Source: Capitella teleta (lineage: Eukaryota > Annelida > Polychaeta > Capitellidae). Taken from it: DNA of 64,000 nt. Where the stretch lies: NCBI GenBank assembly GCA_000328365.1, contig KB310021.1, positions 17,503 through 81,502 of the forward strand, given 5' to 3'. Of the stretch, positions 1 through 11,200 are shown piece after piece (position 1 is the first letter of the stretch; each line of letters starts with the position of its first letter). Below the pieces are notes generated by a model that was given only the letters and a program-made list of their open reading frames with translations, had not been told where the DNA came from and did not search any database. The position numbers were made by a program, and so were the translations under genes.

Positions 1-164
1 TTTTTACAAAACATAATAGCCGACAGTCCACCCCGTATCCATAATTGATCAGATAACAAAAATGCCTTTTAATTAACTCTATTCTCCCTCAGACTGAGAA
101 TTAACGCGGGAAACTGTTGATTTCAACCGCAGCTGTTTTTCGCTCAAACCGGAACTTGTTTCAG

Positions 165-240
165 CCAATCAGCGTGCGGCGTTTAAACATTGGACCAATC
201 AACGATCGTGTCATTTTCCTGACCTAACAATCCTTTTAAA
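165..240 (+). promoter_or_regulatory. CCAAT/CHR cell-cycle promoter elements upstream of CDC20
   Basis: CCAAT boxes lie at 165-169 and 195-199, 30 bp apart, with an inverted copy (ATTGG) at 189-193. TTTAAA motifs, which resemble the CHR element, lie at 182-187 and 235-240. Pairs of NF-Y sites about three helical turns apart followed by a CHR are the known layout of vertebrate G2/M promoters, CDC20 included. The rest of 241-1118 shows no protein; a typical acceptor (pyrimidines then CAG) at about 1036 suggests a 5' UTR intron, but the first exon is not resolved. Confidence 0.55.
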
Positions 241-1118
241 TTCTTCCATCCACAAAACCAGAGCCATTCCACTCGAATTCTCCACCAAACCACATCGCTG
301 AGAGCTGCAACTTTAGTCGAAACCAGACTACGCGACCGAGCGGCATTTCAGAGGTTTGTTGTTTATTCAAAGATCTCGGCTTGAGCTGCACAACCTGTGA
401 ATCCCTGGCTTCAATTCGCGACTGACAACAGACTATAGTATCTACTATCTGGGGAAACGTCTCTCACTCTGCGTCTAACTATAGTATAGACTACAGAGTC
501 TCTTGGTCAGGCAACTTGAATTTGTCAACTCGTTTAGTCACGGGTTTAGTGGTTAGAATTCAGCCCTGATTCCATGTTTTGTTAACTTTTCTCCGCTAGT
601 TCGCCTAGCTCTTTTAAGATGAAAGATTTGCTTATTGTGCCTTCGATTCGGAACTTTCACAAACGCTTCTCTAATAACTAAATGACGTGACCAGCCTTCC
701 AGGTCTGAAAACCTCAAAATGAACACTCCACCAATTTATGACCAAAGTCGATTTGAACTTCTGAACATTTACAATCAAATCCCGAAATCATTGCATAAAA
801 ATTTCAAGAGTCTTGTTTCCACTACTCCCTATTGCTATATCAATTAATAAATGGCTGATTGGAAGTGAGAATTATATACTTCCAATCTCAATAATGAACA
901 TTACCATATTCCGTTAAAAATACGATTGATCAGTCGATGGCTCCTTTAACAACTAATTGCTATGCAAATTGCATGCCTTGCAGAATACGGCTAAATAAAA
1001 TTGCTTCTTCTGTTGAACTCGGCCTTTTTGTTTCAGATAATTTGAAATTTTGTGCATCAATCAGAAACAAGGAACTTTGAAAGGAGAGAAATCTGCAGGA
1101 GGACGCTGCTTGCTGACA

Positions 1119-3119
1119 ATGTCGCATTTCAACTTGGACAGTGAAATCAACAACTGCGTCCGAATGGACAACGCAAACCTTGGACCCAAAATTCGCTGGC
1201 AGCGAAAGATGAACGAGAGTTGCAACATGTCCGTCAATGACTCCATCCTCAACGCATCCGCCTCCAACGCCAGCTTTTGTCAGTCGGCTAAAACGCCAAA
1301 GAAAGCGCTCAACATGTCACTCAATAACAGCAAAACTCCTCACAATAAAACACCAACGAGAATAAGGAAATCTAAAACACCCTGTAAGTAGCTGTATGTA
1401 GATTTTCATGCCGATTATGCGTTCTCTCCCTCAGCTAAAACTCCCAGCAAAAGTACTCCTTCCCGCCTGGCAGATCGATTCATCCCAAATCGCGCTTCAT
1501 CTCAATATGATCTTGCGCATCACCTCATGACATCACGCAATAATCAAGACAGCGACGCAGCGTTTTCTACTCAGCAAATGAGACGTGCAATCCAGGAAAA
1601 CATCCAGGGGGCAGAAGGATGCAACTCGAGGATTCTCTCCTACCAACAGAAACCACCTCCCGCTCCAGAAGGTATTTGCTTAGCTCCGAATTGAGTGAAA
1701 TAGTGAATTGAGTGAAATAGTGAATTGAGTGAAATAGTGAATTGAGTGATGTTTGCGCAGGGCATCAGAGCAACTTAGCCGTGCTGTACAGTCAGTCTTC
1801 TTCCGCTTCCACCAAGAAGAAAGCCGCACGCAGTATCCCTCAGGTGCCCGAGCGAATCCTGGACGCGCCTTGCCTCTTGGACGACTACTGTGGGTTTTGC
1901 ATTTGTCCTCTGCGCACTTGGTTAATTGATTCTCTGCAGATTTGAATCTTCTCGACTGGTCGTGCAATAACCACATGGCGGTGTGCCTGGGAGGATGTCT
2001 CTTCCTGTGGGATTCAGCAACTGGCGAAATCAAACAGCTGATGGAGATGGAGAATCCAGAGGAGTATGTCACCTCGGTCTCATGGATTAAGGAAGGCAAC
2101 TACCTGGCGGTCGGAACCAGCAATGCAGAAGTCATGGTATCAACTCATTTGATTAATGTTTTTATCTTTTATTCAAATTTATTTATTTATTTTGTTTCCA
2201 ATAGGTTTGGGATGTTGAGAAACAGAAGAGGCTGCGTTGCATGACTGGTCACGCCGGCCGAGTCGGCTCTCTGGCTTGGAATTCTCACATTCTGACGAGG
2301 TGAGCAATAATATTCACTGCTATGGCGTGTACATCACGTTGCTTACAGTGGCGCCCGCAGTGGCAAGATTCATCACCACGACGTGCGTTCCGCTCAGCAC
2401 CTGGTCTCCGCTCTGGATGGTCACACCCAGGAGGTGTGCGGCCTCAAGTGGTCGCCTGACGGCAAGTACTTGGCCAGTGGCGGCAACGACAACCTGCTCA
2501 ACATCTGGTCTGCGGTGCCTGGCAACTCCTACTCCAGCTCCACTCCTGTGCACAGCTTCTCTCGGCACCTGGCTGCAGTGAAGGTGAGCCTCACCCTGCT
2601 GTATTTGCTTGCATTGTGCGTGTGTTTTGCTAGGCGCTGGCTTGGTGTCCATGGCAACCGAGCCTGCTCGCGAGCGGGGGGGGCACGGCTGATCGCAACA
2701 TCTGCTTCTGGAACGTGAGCACTGGGTCGTGCGTGAGCAACGTGGACACTGGTTCTCAGGTCTGCTCCATCCTCTGGTCAAAGGAGTACAAAGAACTGGT
2801 CTCAAGCCACGGTTACGAGCGGAATCAGCTGATCGTCTGGAAGTACCCCAGCATGGAGAAGGTCACTGAACTCCTGGGTGAGTGATTTTGCTTGGTGCTT
2901 GATTTTTCAGTGTTTTTATTTTTATGGTTTTTATCTGTAGGTCACTCGTCGCGTGTGCTGCACTTGGCTCTCTCTCCTGATGGACAGACTGTGGCTTCCG
3001 CTGCTCCCGATGAGACCGTGCGTCTTTGGAATTGTTTCGCTGTTGACCCTGAAAAGAAAAAGAAACACAGGCCAACTAAAAGCGATAATCCATCATTCTT
3101 GATGAAGAGCATCCGGTAA
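1119..3119 (+). CDS. CDC20: Cell division cycle protein 20 (APC/C activator), 8 exons
   Basis: Exons: 1119-1383, 1435-1671, 1761-1889, 1940-2136, 2205-2299, 2349-2583, 2634-2877, 2941-3119; 526 aa, against 499 in human. CDC20 brings substrates to the anaphase-promoting complex and is the target of the spindle checkpoint. Visible features are a basic Ser/Thr-Pro-rich N-terminus with repeated KTP sites, a C-box (DRFIPNR, residues 102-108) that binds the APC/C, a WD40 propeller from about residue 185 on, and the C-terminal Ile-Arg tail (SIR) that docks on the APC/C. All introns are GT-AG and short (about 50-90 bp), and all frames join without a stop. The start is the ATG before SHFNLDSE; an earlier in-frame non-ATG extension is not conserved in kind. 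I saw no KEN box. Confidence is high from the whole-length match. Confidence 0.96.
1688..1750. repeat. 17-bp tandem repeat in CDC20 intron 2
   Basis: The unit GAATTGAGTGAAATAGT is repeated about 3.5 times and fills most of the 89-bp intron between exons 2 and 3, so variation in copy number would change intron length without touching the coding sequence. Confidence 0.85.
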
Positions 3120-3365
3120 AATCACCGTTCAACTGATTCACTTTGGCGCCAATGAGTGGATTTGTTTTCTTCTTCTAATGCATGTTTTCTTGGGGGTTGA
3201 TTTGTGTGGTTTGCATTTGAGTGAATGGAACATTGATGTGCGTGTGACTTTGGAGAAGTTTATTTTTGATAATGCAGGAATGTTTCATATTTTATTCACT
3301 CAATTGTACATGGATTTGCAACATTTATCAAATTTACCTCTGTTCCTTCCTATGTCAGTTTTTCA

Positions 3366-3371
3366 AATAAA
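3366..3371 (+). terminator. Polyadenylation signal of CDC20
   Basis: A canonical AATAAA lies about 250 bp after the CDC20 stop codon. It is the first one on this strand within a T-rich 3' UTR. From here to about 4175 I see AT-rich intergenic sequence without coding exons. Confidence 0.55.
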
Positions 3372-4175
3372 GATTTTTAGAAAAATAATACATGTTTGGG
3401 TGATGTATAATAATTATTTATTTGCACAAAAATATTAGTTTTTTGTTTTTTTTTGCTTTTTTTTTAAAGAGTGAGATAAGTAGACGATAAGTAATTTGCA
3501 ATTCACAGGTGAGTATATCAATCATATTTTTGACATCAGTTTGCGTGAAGTTTTGATCAATTTGAAACCAAATGAGTCATGACTATTGTATAATTCTTTT
3601 ATTGTAGATATTAAATTATTATTGTTTTTTCTCATTGTTTACTAAATTTGTACATCGAATAAGTCTATAATTGGCAGCTGCAGGAGAATGACTAAACCGA
3701 AGTGAAATAGAGAAACACTTGACAATTATATTTTTACTTTGGAAAACGTTTTGTTATACATTTTTGAAACATGACATGAGCTGTTGATCTATATTTACAG
3801 TGCTCATTAACGGTGCAAGAATATCATGGTGAAAGCTTCCAGAGCCGCTATATGTAATTAGAGCAATTATAATTATTTACAAGATTAAGAAATGAATACG
3901 TAATAGTGCTCACAGTAGCCTGAGTAGGTTCAAGCATTACAATTTTATTACATTATGATTAGCTTTGTGTGAGCGTTATGATTAAACAGGTGAAGTCACT
4001 TTCCGTTTAGTCAGCTCAGGTATAAACCAGATACTATTAATCTTGGGTTCGGACGTTTGTTTTTATCGCTATCTCAAGTTGATCTTCGGTAACTCTCCGA
4101 GTGCAGTCAGTATGAGTATCATTCATAAATCTATCAGCCGGAACTAGCACTAGTAAACAAGCTCAACATGTGCAT

Positions 4176-4360
4176 GCTCCGCCTTATTCACCTTATATGG
4201 AGGCAGAAGGTGTAACTGACAGTTCTAGCCCCGCCTTTTTCACCTTATTCGTCACGTCTTATTTCTTCTAGACTTGGTAGCTCCGCCTTTTTCTCCTTAT
4301 ATGGCGAAGGCAAGGCCATGATTGACAGCTCGGCCAGCTGTTTCCCATTTTCAAGATGGC
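4176..4360 (+). promoter_or_regulatory. Probable DLG5 promoter: three GC-box/CArG modules and a YY1-like site
   Basis: Three related 25-bp modules lie at 4176-4200, 4229-4253 and 4280-4304. Each has a CCGCC core followed by a CCTTAT element. The first and third end in CCTTATATGG, a perfect CArG box (the SRF site consensus). An AAGATGGC site of YY1 type follows at 4353-4360, which in animals often marks transcription start. A good splice donor at 4470 would end a 5' UTR exon, joining the acceptor before 5226 (intron 4470-5225). Linking the promoter to DLG5 is an inference from position and strand. Confidence 0.45.
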
Positions 4361-5133
4361 GACTGGCAAGTGATCTCCCGATATGAAATGCTGCATTTTC
4401 ACTGGATTTCACAGCAACATGGCTTCTAATCGTGTTTCTAACGATCATTGTTGATTGTGTAGTTAATTGGTAAGACGTGTGCTGAGGTACTAGTTGATAT
4501 TCATGGAAATTGAATTGAAAATCGTGAAGTTGAAGTCGAGAGGAAAGTTGGGAAGTTTTGATTGCGATGGGATTAGAGCTGATTCAGTGATTACGGGTCA
4601 ATGGGTGCAATCTCCTGGCTTTGCTCATGTGATTCTCACAGTGAGTTAATTAGTCGCCGATCAAATAATTAACTGAGTTCGTGAGTTCGCTGTTGTTTTC
4701 TCTTTTATGCCTTTTTATAATTGTTTATTGTCGTGAAGTCAGGGAAAATTGTTAATATTTTAATTGACTAAAACCCAGTTTCAGGGTTGTCCATGTATGA
4801 TGTACAATGGTCCTACTCAGGCTACTGTCGGTACTCTGGCTATTCTCTAGTGCTAGTGCCTGTAATTGTAACATTCTTATATGATTCTATTAGTTCTGGT
4901 TGAGTTCAGTGTTCAGTGTTCCTGATTACCATGTATATACACGTACAGCATATTGACAATATTGTCATCATTTTTATTCATTAATCATTATTATTAAGAA
5001 AATTGTCTTTGATTGGTGCATAATTGCAGAATTATTAATCAAAATAGGATGATCACTTTATGCTCAAATAATCACAGTACCCAATTCTCATTCTTTTCCC
5101 CCGTATAAATGTTGGAATATGGTGTACCACATT

Positions 5134-5158
5134 TAATAATAATAATAATAATAATAAT
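5134..5158. repeat. (AAT)n microsatellite
   Basis: About eight AAT units lie in the putative 5' UTR intron of DLG5, 67 bp before the acceptor of the first coding exon. Confidence 0.9.
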
Positions 5159-5234
5159 TTATTCAATCAGAGTGCTAAAACATCAGATGCCGTGAATGAA
5201 TGACAACTGATTGTGATTGTTGCAGGTGGTCGAA

Positions 5235-8200
5235 ATGGAGCAGCGGCACATTGAGCTCTTGGAGATGAACCGCGAGACTTTTGTGTCAGTGGCGGATGTA
5301 GATGCTCTGCTGCCCTACTTCCAGGCGACCAATCAGCTGTCGCCCGCAGACGCCATCAGCATTGCAGCGCAGCAGAACAAAGCTCTGAAGAATGCGAAAT
5401 TCCTGGACGTGCTGTGTGATAGTGCGTCCCCTCAGGCCTTCCACACTCTGTGCGCTGCTCTTGAGGCGACCTACCCTCACCTCCTCACCACCATTTTCTT
5501 GGGGGCTTCCGAAGGCAATAAACCCACGCGCGCACCTCCGCTCCCCATCTCACAGGCTCCACCTCCCTCCACACACTCACCACACAACCACAGCCGCGGC
5601 GGCTCAAGCAGTTCGTCTCCCAATAATCATGACGCTCCTCACCCCAAACCACGATCGTCTGGGTCAACATCACGCTCCAATTCAAGCGCTAGCAAAGGTA
5701 GGCTGCACGATACCTCATTTGCACTTCATTTGTTTTGAGATCAGTTTTTGTTTAATCACTTGGTGCATCGCTCTCTGCATCCTTGCACTCTTGTCTCATT
5801 CTGCTTCGCTCTGAAAACATTCACAAAGCACGTTGCATCGACTTGGTGTATAGCACAAATGGAACCGTGAATGGCACTGGGTACGTAATTATGTACAAAA
5901 TTGTACATGTAATCATTATAATTTATAATAATTATACAGCAATTATACAGCAATAAAAGGGACATTATTAACAGTGCAATACATAAAAGTGCACATGTGT
6001 TGCATTCACGTCTTGCAACGTTGAATACTAACATTATAAAACTGAATAAGGAATATATTTGGCTTTGATTGTAAAACATTAATTTCAATTAAAAATCTGC
6101 AGATATTCCATAGTTTGACCTGCTTAATAAATTTTAAATAGACTTGAAATAATTATGATAATCTGATGAAAAGTCAAATTTATATTACAAATTGATTGTG
6201 GAGCATGAGGTGAAGGTTTTTATTTTATCTTCCCTGGAAACATGAATATCCACGCACTGATTTTGCAGAATTGCTAATTTCTGCTATGTACAATAGTTTG
6301 TATAATCGTGGATATTTCATGCTCCATAATGCCAAATGTCTTGTGAGTCTGAAGTGAATGCTTACAATTGATTAGCAATCAATAATAAAGATTGAACCGT
6401 TTAATATTCATGATGTTTGCGTTCTCTTGACAAACGTCTTGATTTCTCTGAGAGCAAATGATGATGAATCCTTGATGGATCTTGCTGCTGAGAGGCTACC
6501 GGCCTTGGCTTCATGCAAATTGACTGCAATCTTCTTCAGTGCTGTCGTCATTTAGTATACAATATATACCAATGCATAAAGTCCTGATACGTGTTGCAAA
6601 AAGTAGATTCACAATTAGATTCAATGCTATAAGAATTCCTGCCCCTGCTGCTAAACTATTACAACTGATTAGGTTACCAAGACGGCGTTGTTGTGAATGA
6701 TATACCGAAATAAAAACGGCGTGTTGCTATTACAATGGGATATTCAATAGGGACGATGAACTCACCGTTGCATTTCACCGTCCATTTTAGCCAAACTTAT
6801 GAAGTGAGCGCTTAAGCAAGTGATGGCTGTGTGGCTGGCGTATGTCAATCTATGTTTGATCAATGACACTTTCTCTTTACCTTTTTAAAGTGCAATACAG
6901 TGAATCTTTTCCTTCGTGAACTCTGTGCGCTGTCAACTTAATCTCAAGTTCACCCCCAATTTCTCGTTTCTCTCATTCAACCACTCAAGTAGTTGATCCA
7001 AGTGGTGATTTATCTCTACAGGGGGCAGGTGTGCTAGTCAGGTACCTCTATAATAAAGCGTCACTGTTGCCAACTTTAAAGACAGGTATATCTCATCGTT
7101 GAGCCAAAGTCTGACTTTCAGTGTCTTTCTCCTCGTGATAACTGAGGCGCTCGGAGCATGGAGATACCAGCTGAGCTCCTTCAGCCCCTGCCTCTCGGAG
7201 GGGCCGTCCTTCCTCAGGGTACCTCCTTGCGCCCCCGCAGTGCTTTTATACGCAATTCTGAGTTCTTGGATTTTGACTCTGGCCAGTGGGGTGGAGGGGA
7301 GGGCTGTCTCGGTTGCAATCGGCTGCGCACATCCACTCGACAGCAAAGGGTTGCGCGCCGTAGAGCAGCCCTCAGTCTCGATCTCTCTGTTATATTTGAC
7401 CTCATTATAAAAGGTATTCTAATGTGACGGCTGTATTGATAAACGTATGAATATTCACGTGCGTTTTATCTTTCATCAGATTCCTGCGGCAATCTTCCCC
7501 TGAGTCCTGACATCGAAGAACAACCTCCCCCTGCGCATCGTCCTCCCAAAATCCCCCCCCACCCCCTGCCGCCAGGTACGAGCTTCAAATCGAAATTTCA
7601 TTCGTGACTGAACTTCTCGTTTGCAGAACCTCCCCTACCCCCTCAGCGCCCAGCATCATCAGCGTTCAGTCGTCCCAGCGCACGACCCGTGTCCCTCCAC
7701 GAATGCAACACGCCAGACAAATCGCTCATCAAAGCAGAACTGTACTCGAGTCTAACAGAGAACAGTGACCGCTCATCTTCTGTAGCATACAGCCACGAGA
7801 AACCCATGACTCATAATATTGACTGGCTCAAGACTCAGTGCGACTTAGCTATGAAGGAGCTGCAAACAATGAAGAGGCAGTTGGGCGACACAGTGAAGAA
7901 GTGCGATCATGCCATGAAGGAAGCTGACATGCATCGACACAATTACTACAAAGCGCGAGACAAAGTTGATCAGCTGAAAGGAGACAACGCCTCACTGAAA
8001 GCGCACTTGACGCAGGTCCTGGACGACAAACAGACGATGGCTAGAGAGGTCAGCGAACTGCAGAAGGTTCATGAGGAGGATGTGCAGGAGATGACGCAGT
8101 TGAGGAAACAGCAGAGAGATGTCCTTTGCCAGGGTGGGCCCTTCGAGGGATTCAGCATCATGTATGATGCGGCCGTCGCGCGATATGAAAGCCTACAGCG

Positions 8201-11200
8201 AGAGTGCGACAGTCTGAGGAAGCAGATATCGGAGAACGCTGCTCAGCATCACAGTGTGAGGGAAGAGAGGGAGCAAGAGGAAGACAAGGAGGCGCTGAGG
8301 AAGCACGCCCACGCTCTGTCTCAGGAGAATGCAGACTTGAAGAAGGAGACTCAGTCATTGCAGAAGAAATGTCGCGAACTGGAGCATCGCATGAGTCAAG
8401 CCGTCTCTGATAAACTCAGAACCAGCAAAGACATTGCGCGCATCCGAGGAGAGAGAGATGCAGTGGTGCATGAATACACGCTGGTCATGTCGGAAAGGGA
8501 CACGGTGCACAAGGAGATTGAGCAGCTGCAAGACACGCTCAACAGCGTGCGAGAGAAACAGCAGAAAGCGGAGAAAGACAAAGAGGCAGCGCAAGATCAA
8601 CTGCAGACCCTGCAGCAACAAATGAACGCCACAAGGCAACAGCACAACTGCACTCTCAAGGAGCTAGACTCCATCAAGCGCACCAGCAGCCCCTTCCTGG
8701 TTGCTCAAGATGATCACACTAGTCTGCTGAACCTCGATCCGAGAGATAGCTTTGTTGGTTCATTTCAGCGGATTGATGGCAAAGAGGTGGAGGGATTGCG
8801 GAAGGAGGTCGATCGGCTGCAGGCTGAACTCAACGGTTCGTTTCTCTTGTTTTCATGCACTTGATTTTTCTCGTTCGTTCTTAAGACGCTTTGAAGGAAG
8901 TGGATGACATCAAAAGGGGCCGTGATTGGGCGTTCAGCGAGCGTGACAAGATCGTGCGTGAGCGTGAGAGCATGCGCGCCCTCTGCGATAAGCTACGTCA
9001 CGAGCGTGACAGCAACGTCAACAAGCTGATTGAGGCATTGCGTGACCTGGATGAGGTGAAGAAGCAGAAGCAGGAAGGGCAGCGTGACCTCAAGGAGGTC
9101 AAGGACAAATACGATGCCCTGATTGAGAAGACTTCCCGCAAGAGGCAACTTAACTGCCTCAGTGCCAACCACAGCAGAGACTCCGCCATAGACGCTGATC
9201 TGCAGGAGTGGGAGATTGAAACCCTCGTCCTCAGCTTGGTTGGCATTGACCCTGATGACCTTGGATTTGACCTTGTTGGAGGTCGCGGTGACCCTCAGCT
9301 GCCCAGTGATAGTGACGTGTTCATCGGAGCTGTTCGGCAAGGGAGCTGCGCGTATGGCAAACTCAGGTGCGTCTTACATTAATCAGCCGTGTTTATTTGT
9401 TTTATTTGTTTGTTTCTCTCAGGACAAACGACCAGGTCATCAGGGTCAACGCCCTTGAGGTCATCACGGGAGTGGACAAAAGAGCTGCTTACCAGGCGGT
9501 CAGGACTGGGGCCGTTTCCAAGGAGACGGTCAGTGTGGTCGTGCGGAGGAAGAAGCTGGCCACGTCGAGAGCGGTCATTCCCGTGCACATCAACCTCAGT
9601 GCAGACAGAGGTCTCACTTGTGTTCAGCGCACTTTTAGATTTTCACATTTGGGTTTTATTTTTCCGTGTCAGATTTGGGTTTGAACCTGGAGAATGGTTT
9701 GTACGTGAGCCGCATTCTTCCCAGCTCGGCCGCAGCGAAGGAAGGCAGCCTGGCGATCGGCGATCGTATCATGGCGGTGCGTTGATGCTGCTGGGTAATT
9801 GTGCTGTCATTGAGTCTCTTCTCGCAGGTGAATGGCAATTCAATTGAGCCATTAAGTGCCGCTGAAGTGATGCGCATGGCGCAGGAGAGCGGGCAGCACG
9901 TCACGTTCAATGTGCTGCGATCGTGCCCCACCCCTGCCTCCAGCATTGTGACCTCTATTCGCATGTTGGACAGGGGCTCCCCAGAGGCATGGATGAACTC
10001 ACTGAAGGCTTCGCAAGCCGACGGTCTTGATCTCACCTCCGACAGCAAAGTGCTCTCTCGCGGGAGGTCCAAGGTCATCGACCGTCGTGAGAGAGATGCG
10101 CGCAGCAAAAGCGGACATCCGATGATGACTGACTCGAGCCTCGATCACTCGACCGAGGAGGAGGTCATCGATGAACTCAACTCAATCATCAATCAGTTTG
10201 CAAAATCCGAGGAAACGACTCCCGCCAACGGCTCACGGTCGAAGAAGCGGCCCAGGCACCACAAGAACGGCACGTGGCCCAAGTGCCGCGTGCACACAGA
10301 TTACACGAGCCCCGTGGGCTTCCTGTCTGCCGTCAACCCCAGACCCCCGCTCCCAGAATTCCTCAGTGCGAAGAAGAAGGACCCCCCCACGCCCCCGGAA
10401 CGCAGGGACTCTTTTAAGCGCAGTGCTTCCATCAAGTATAACCCTCGTTCAAGCGAGGCCAAACACCAAACTGAATCGTCCGACAAATACGAAGCCACTG
10501 CTGACGATTACTCTGTGACATCTGGCAACCACAGTGACCTCATGAAATACGTGCGTCCCTCGGGAAGCAGGCCTTCCTCCGCTCCCGGAACCAGCAACAA
10601 GGAGCGTCAGCCGTCTTCTCTCGATCAGTCCTCTCCCAGTGACTACCTGCCGCCCAAGTCTTTGGAGATTAAGCCTGTGTACCCTAGCTCTAAGGCGTCC
10701 TCCAGTCCTGACAGCACAAACGGCCAGCGCCTGGTGCAGAGCTACCCTCTTCCCACGTGAGTGCTTCCTGCGTGAATATCCGCTTTAACGTTTCCATCTC
10801 TGCAGTTACGTGCAGCCCATGACTGGGCCCTGCGTTGCCCCCCCTGGTCACATGACCAACAGCCTCCCTCCTGTGGCTCCGATCTCCATGCATTCTCCCA
10901 ACTATAGCTGCCCTCCTTCAACCGACTATCCGTCTACGTCCAGCACTGGTCTCTCGTTAAATGCATCCATCACTGAAATGGATTCACCCTCACCCTGCCC
11001 CTCGCAACAGGTAGCTGCACTTTTCTCCCCTTTTTTTCATTTTTCTTCCCTTTCTGCCTTTGCTCTTTTTCTTCTTCCCTTTTTTTCATTTTTCTTTCTT
11101 TTCTTCCCATTTCTTCTTTTTCCGTCCCTTTTCTTCCTTCTTTTTCCCTTTTTTTCATTTTTCTCCCCTTTTCTTCCTTTTTCTTCCCTTTTCTTCCTTC

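Noticed and set aside
6195-6330. Short inverted repeats (CATGAATATCCACG type) in a DLG5 intron
   Set aside because: About 14 bp with a mismatch and no further structure; likely chance or remnant of a small repeat.
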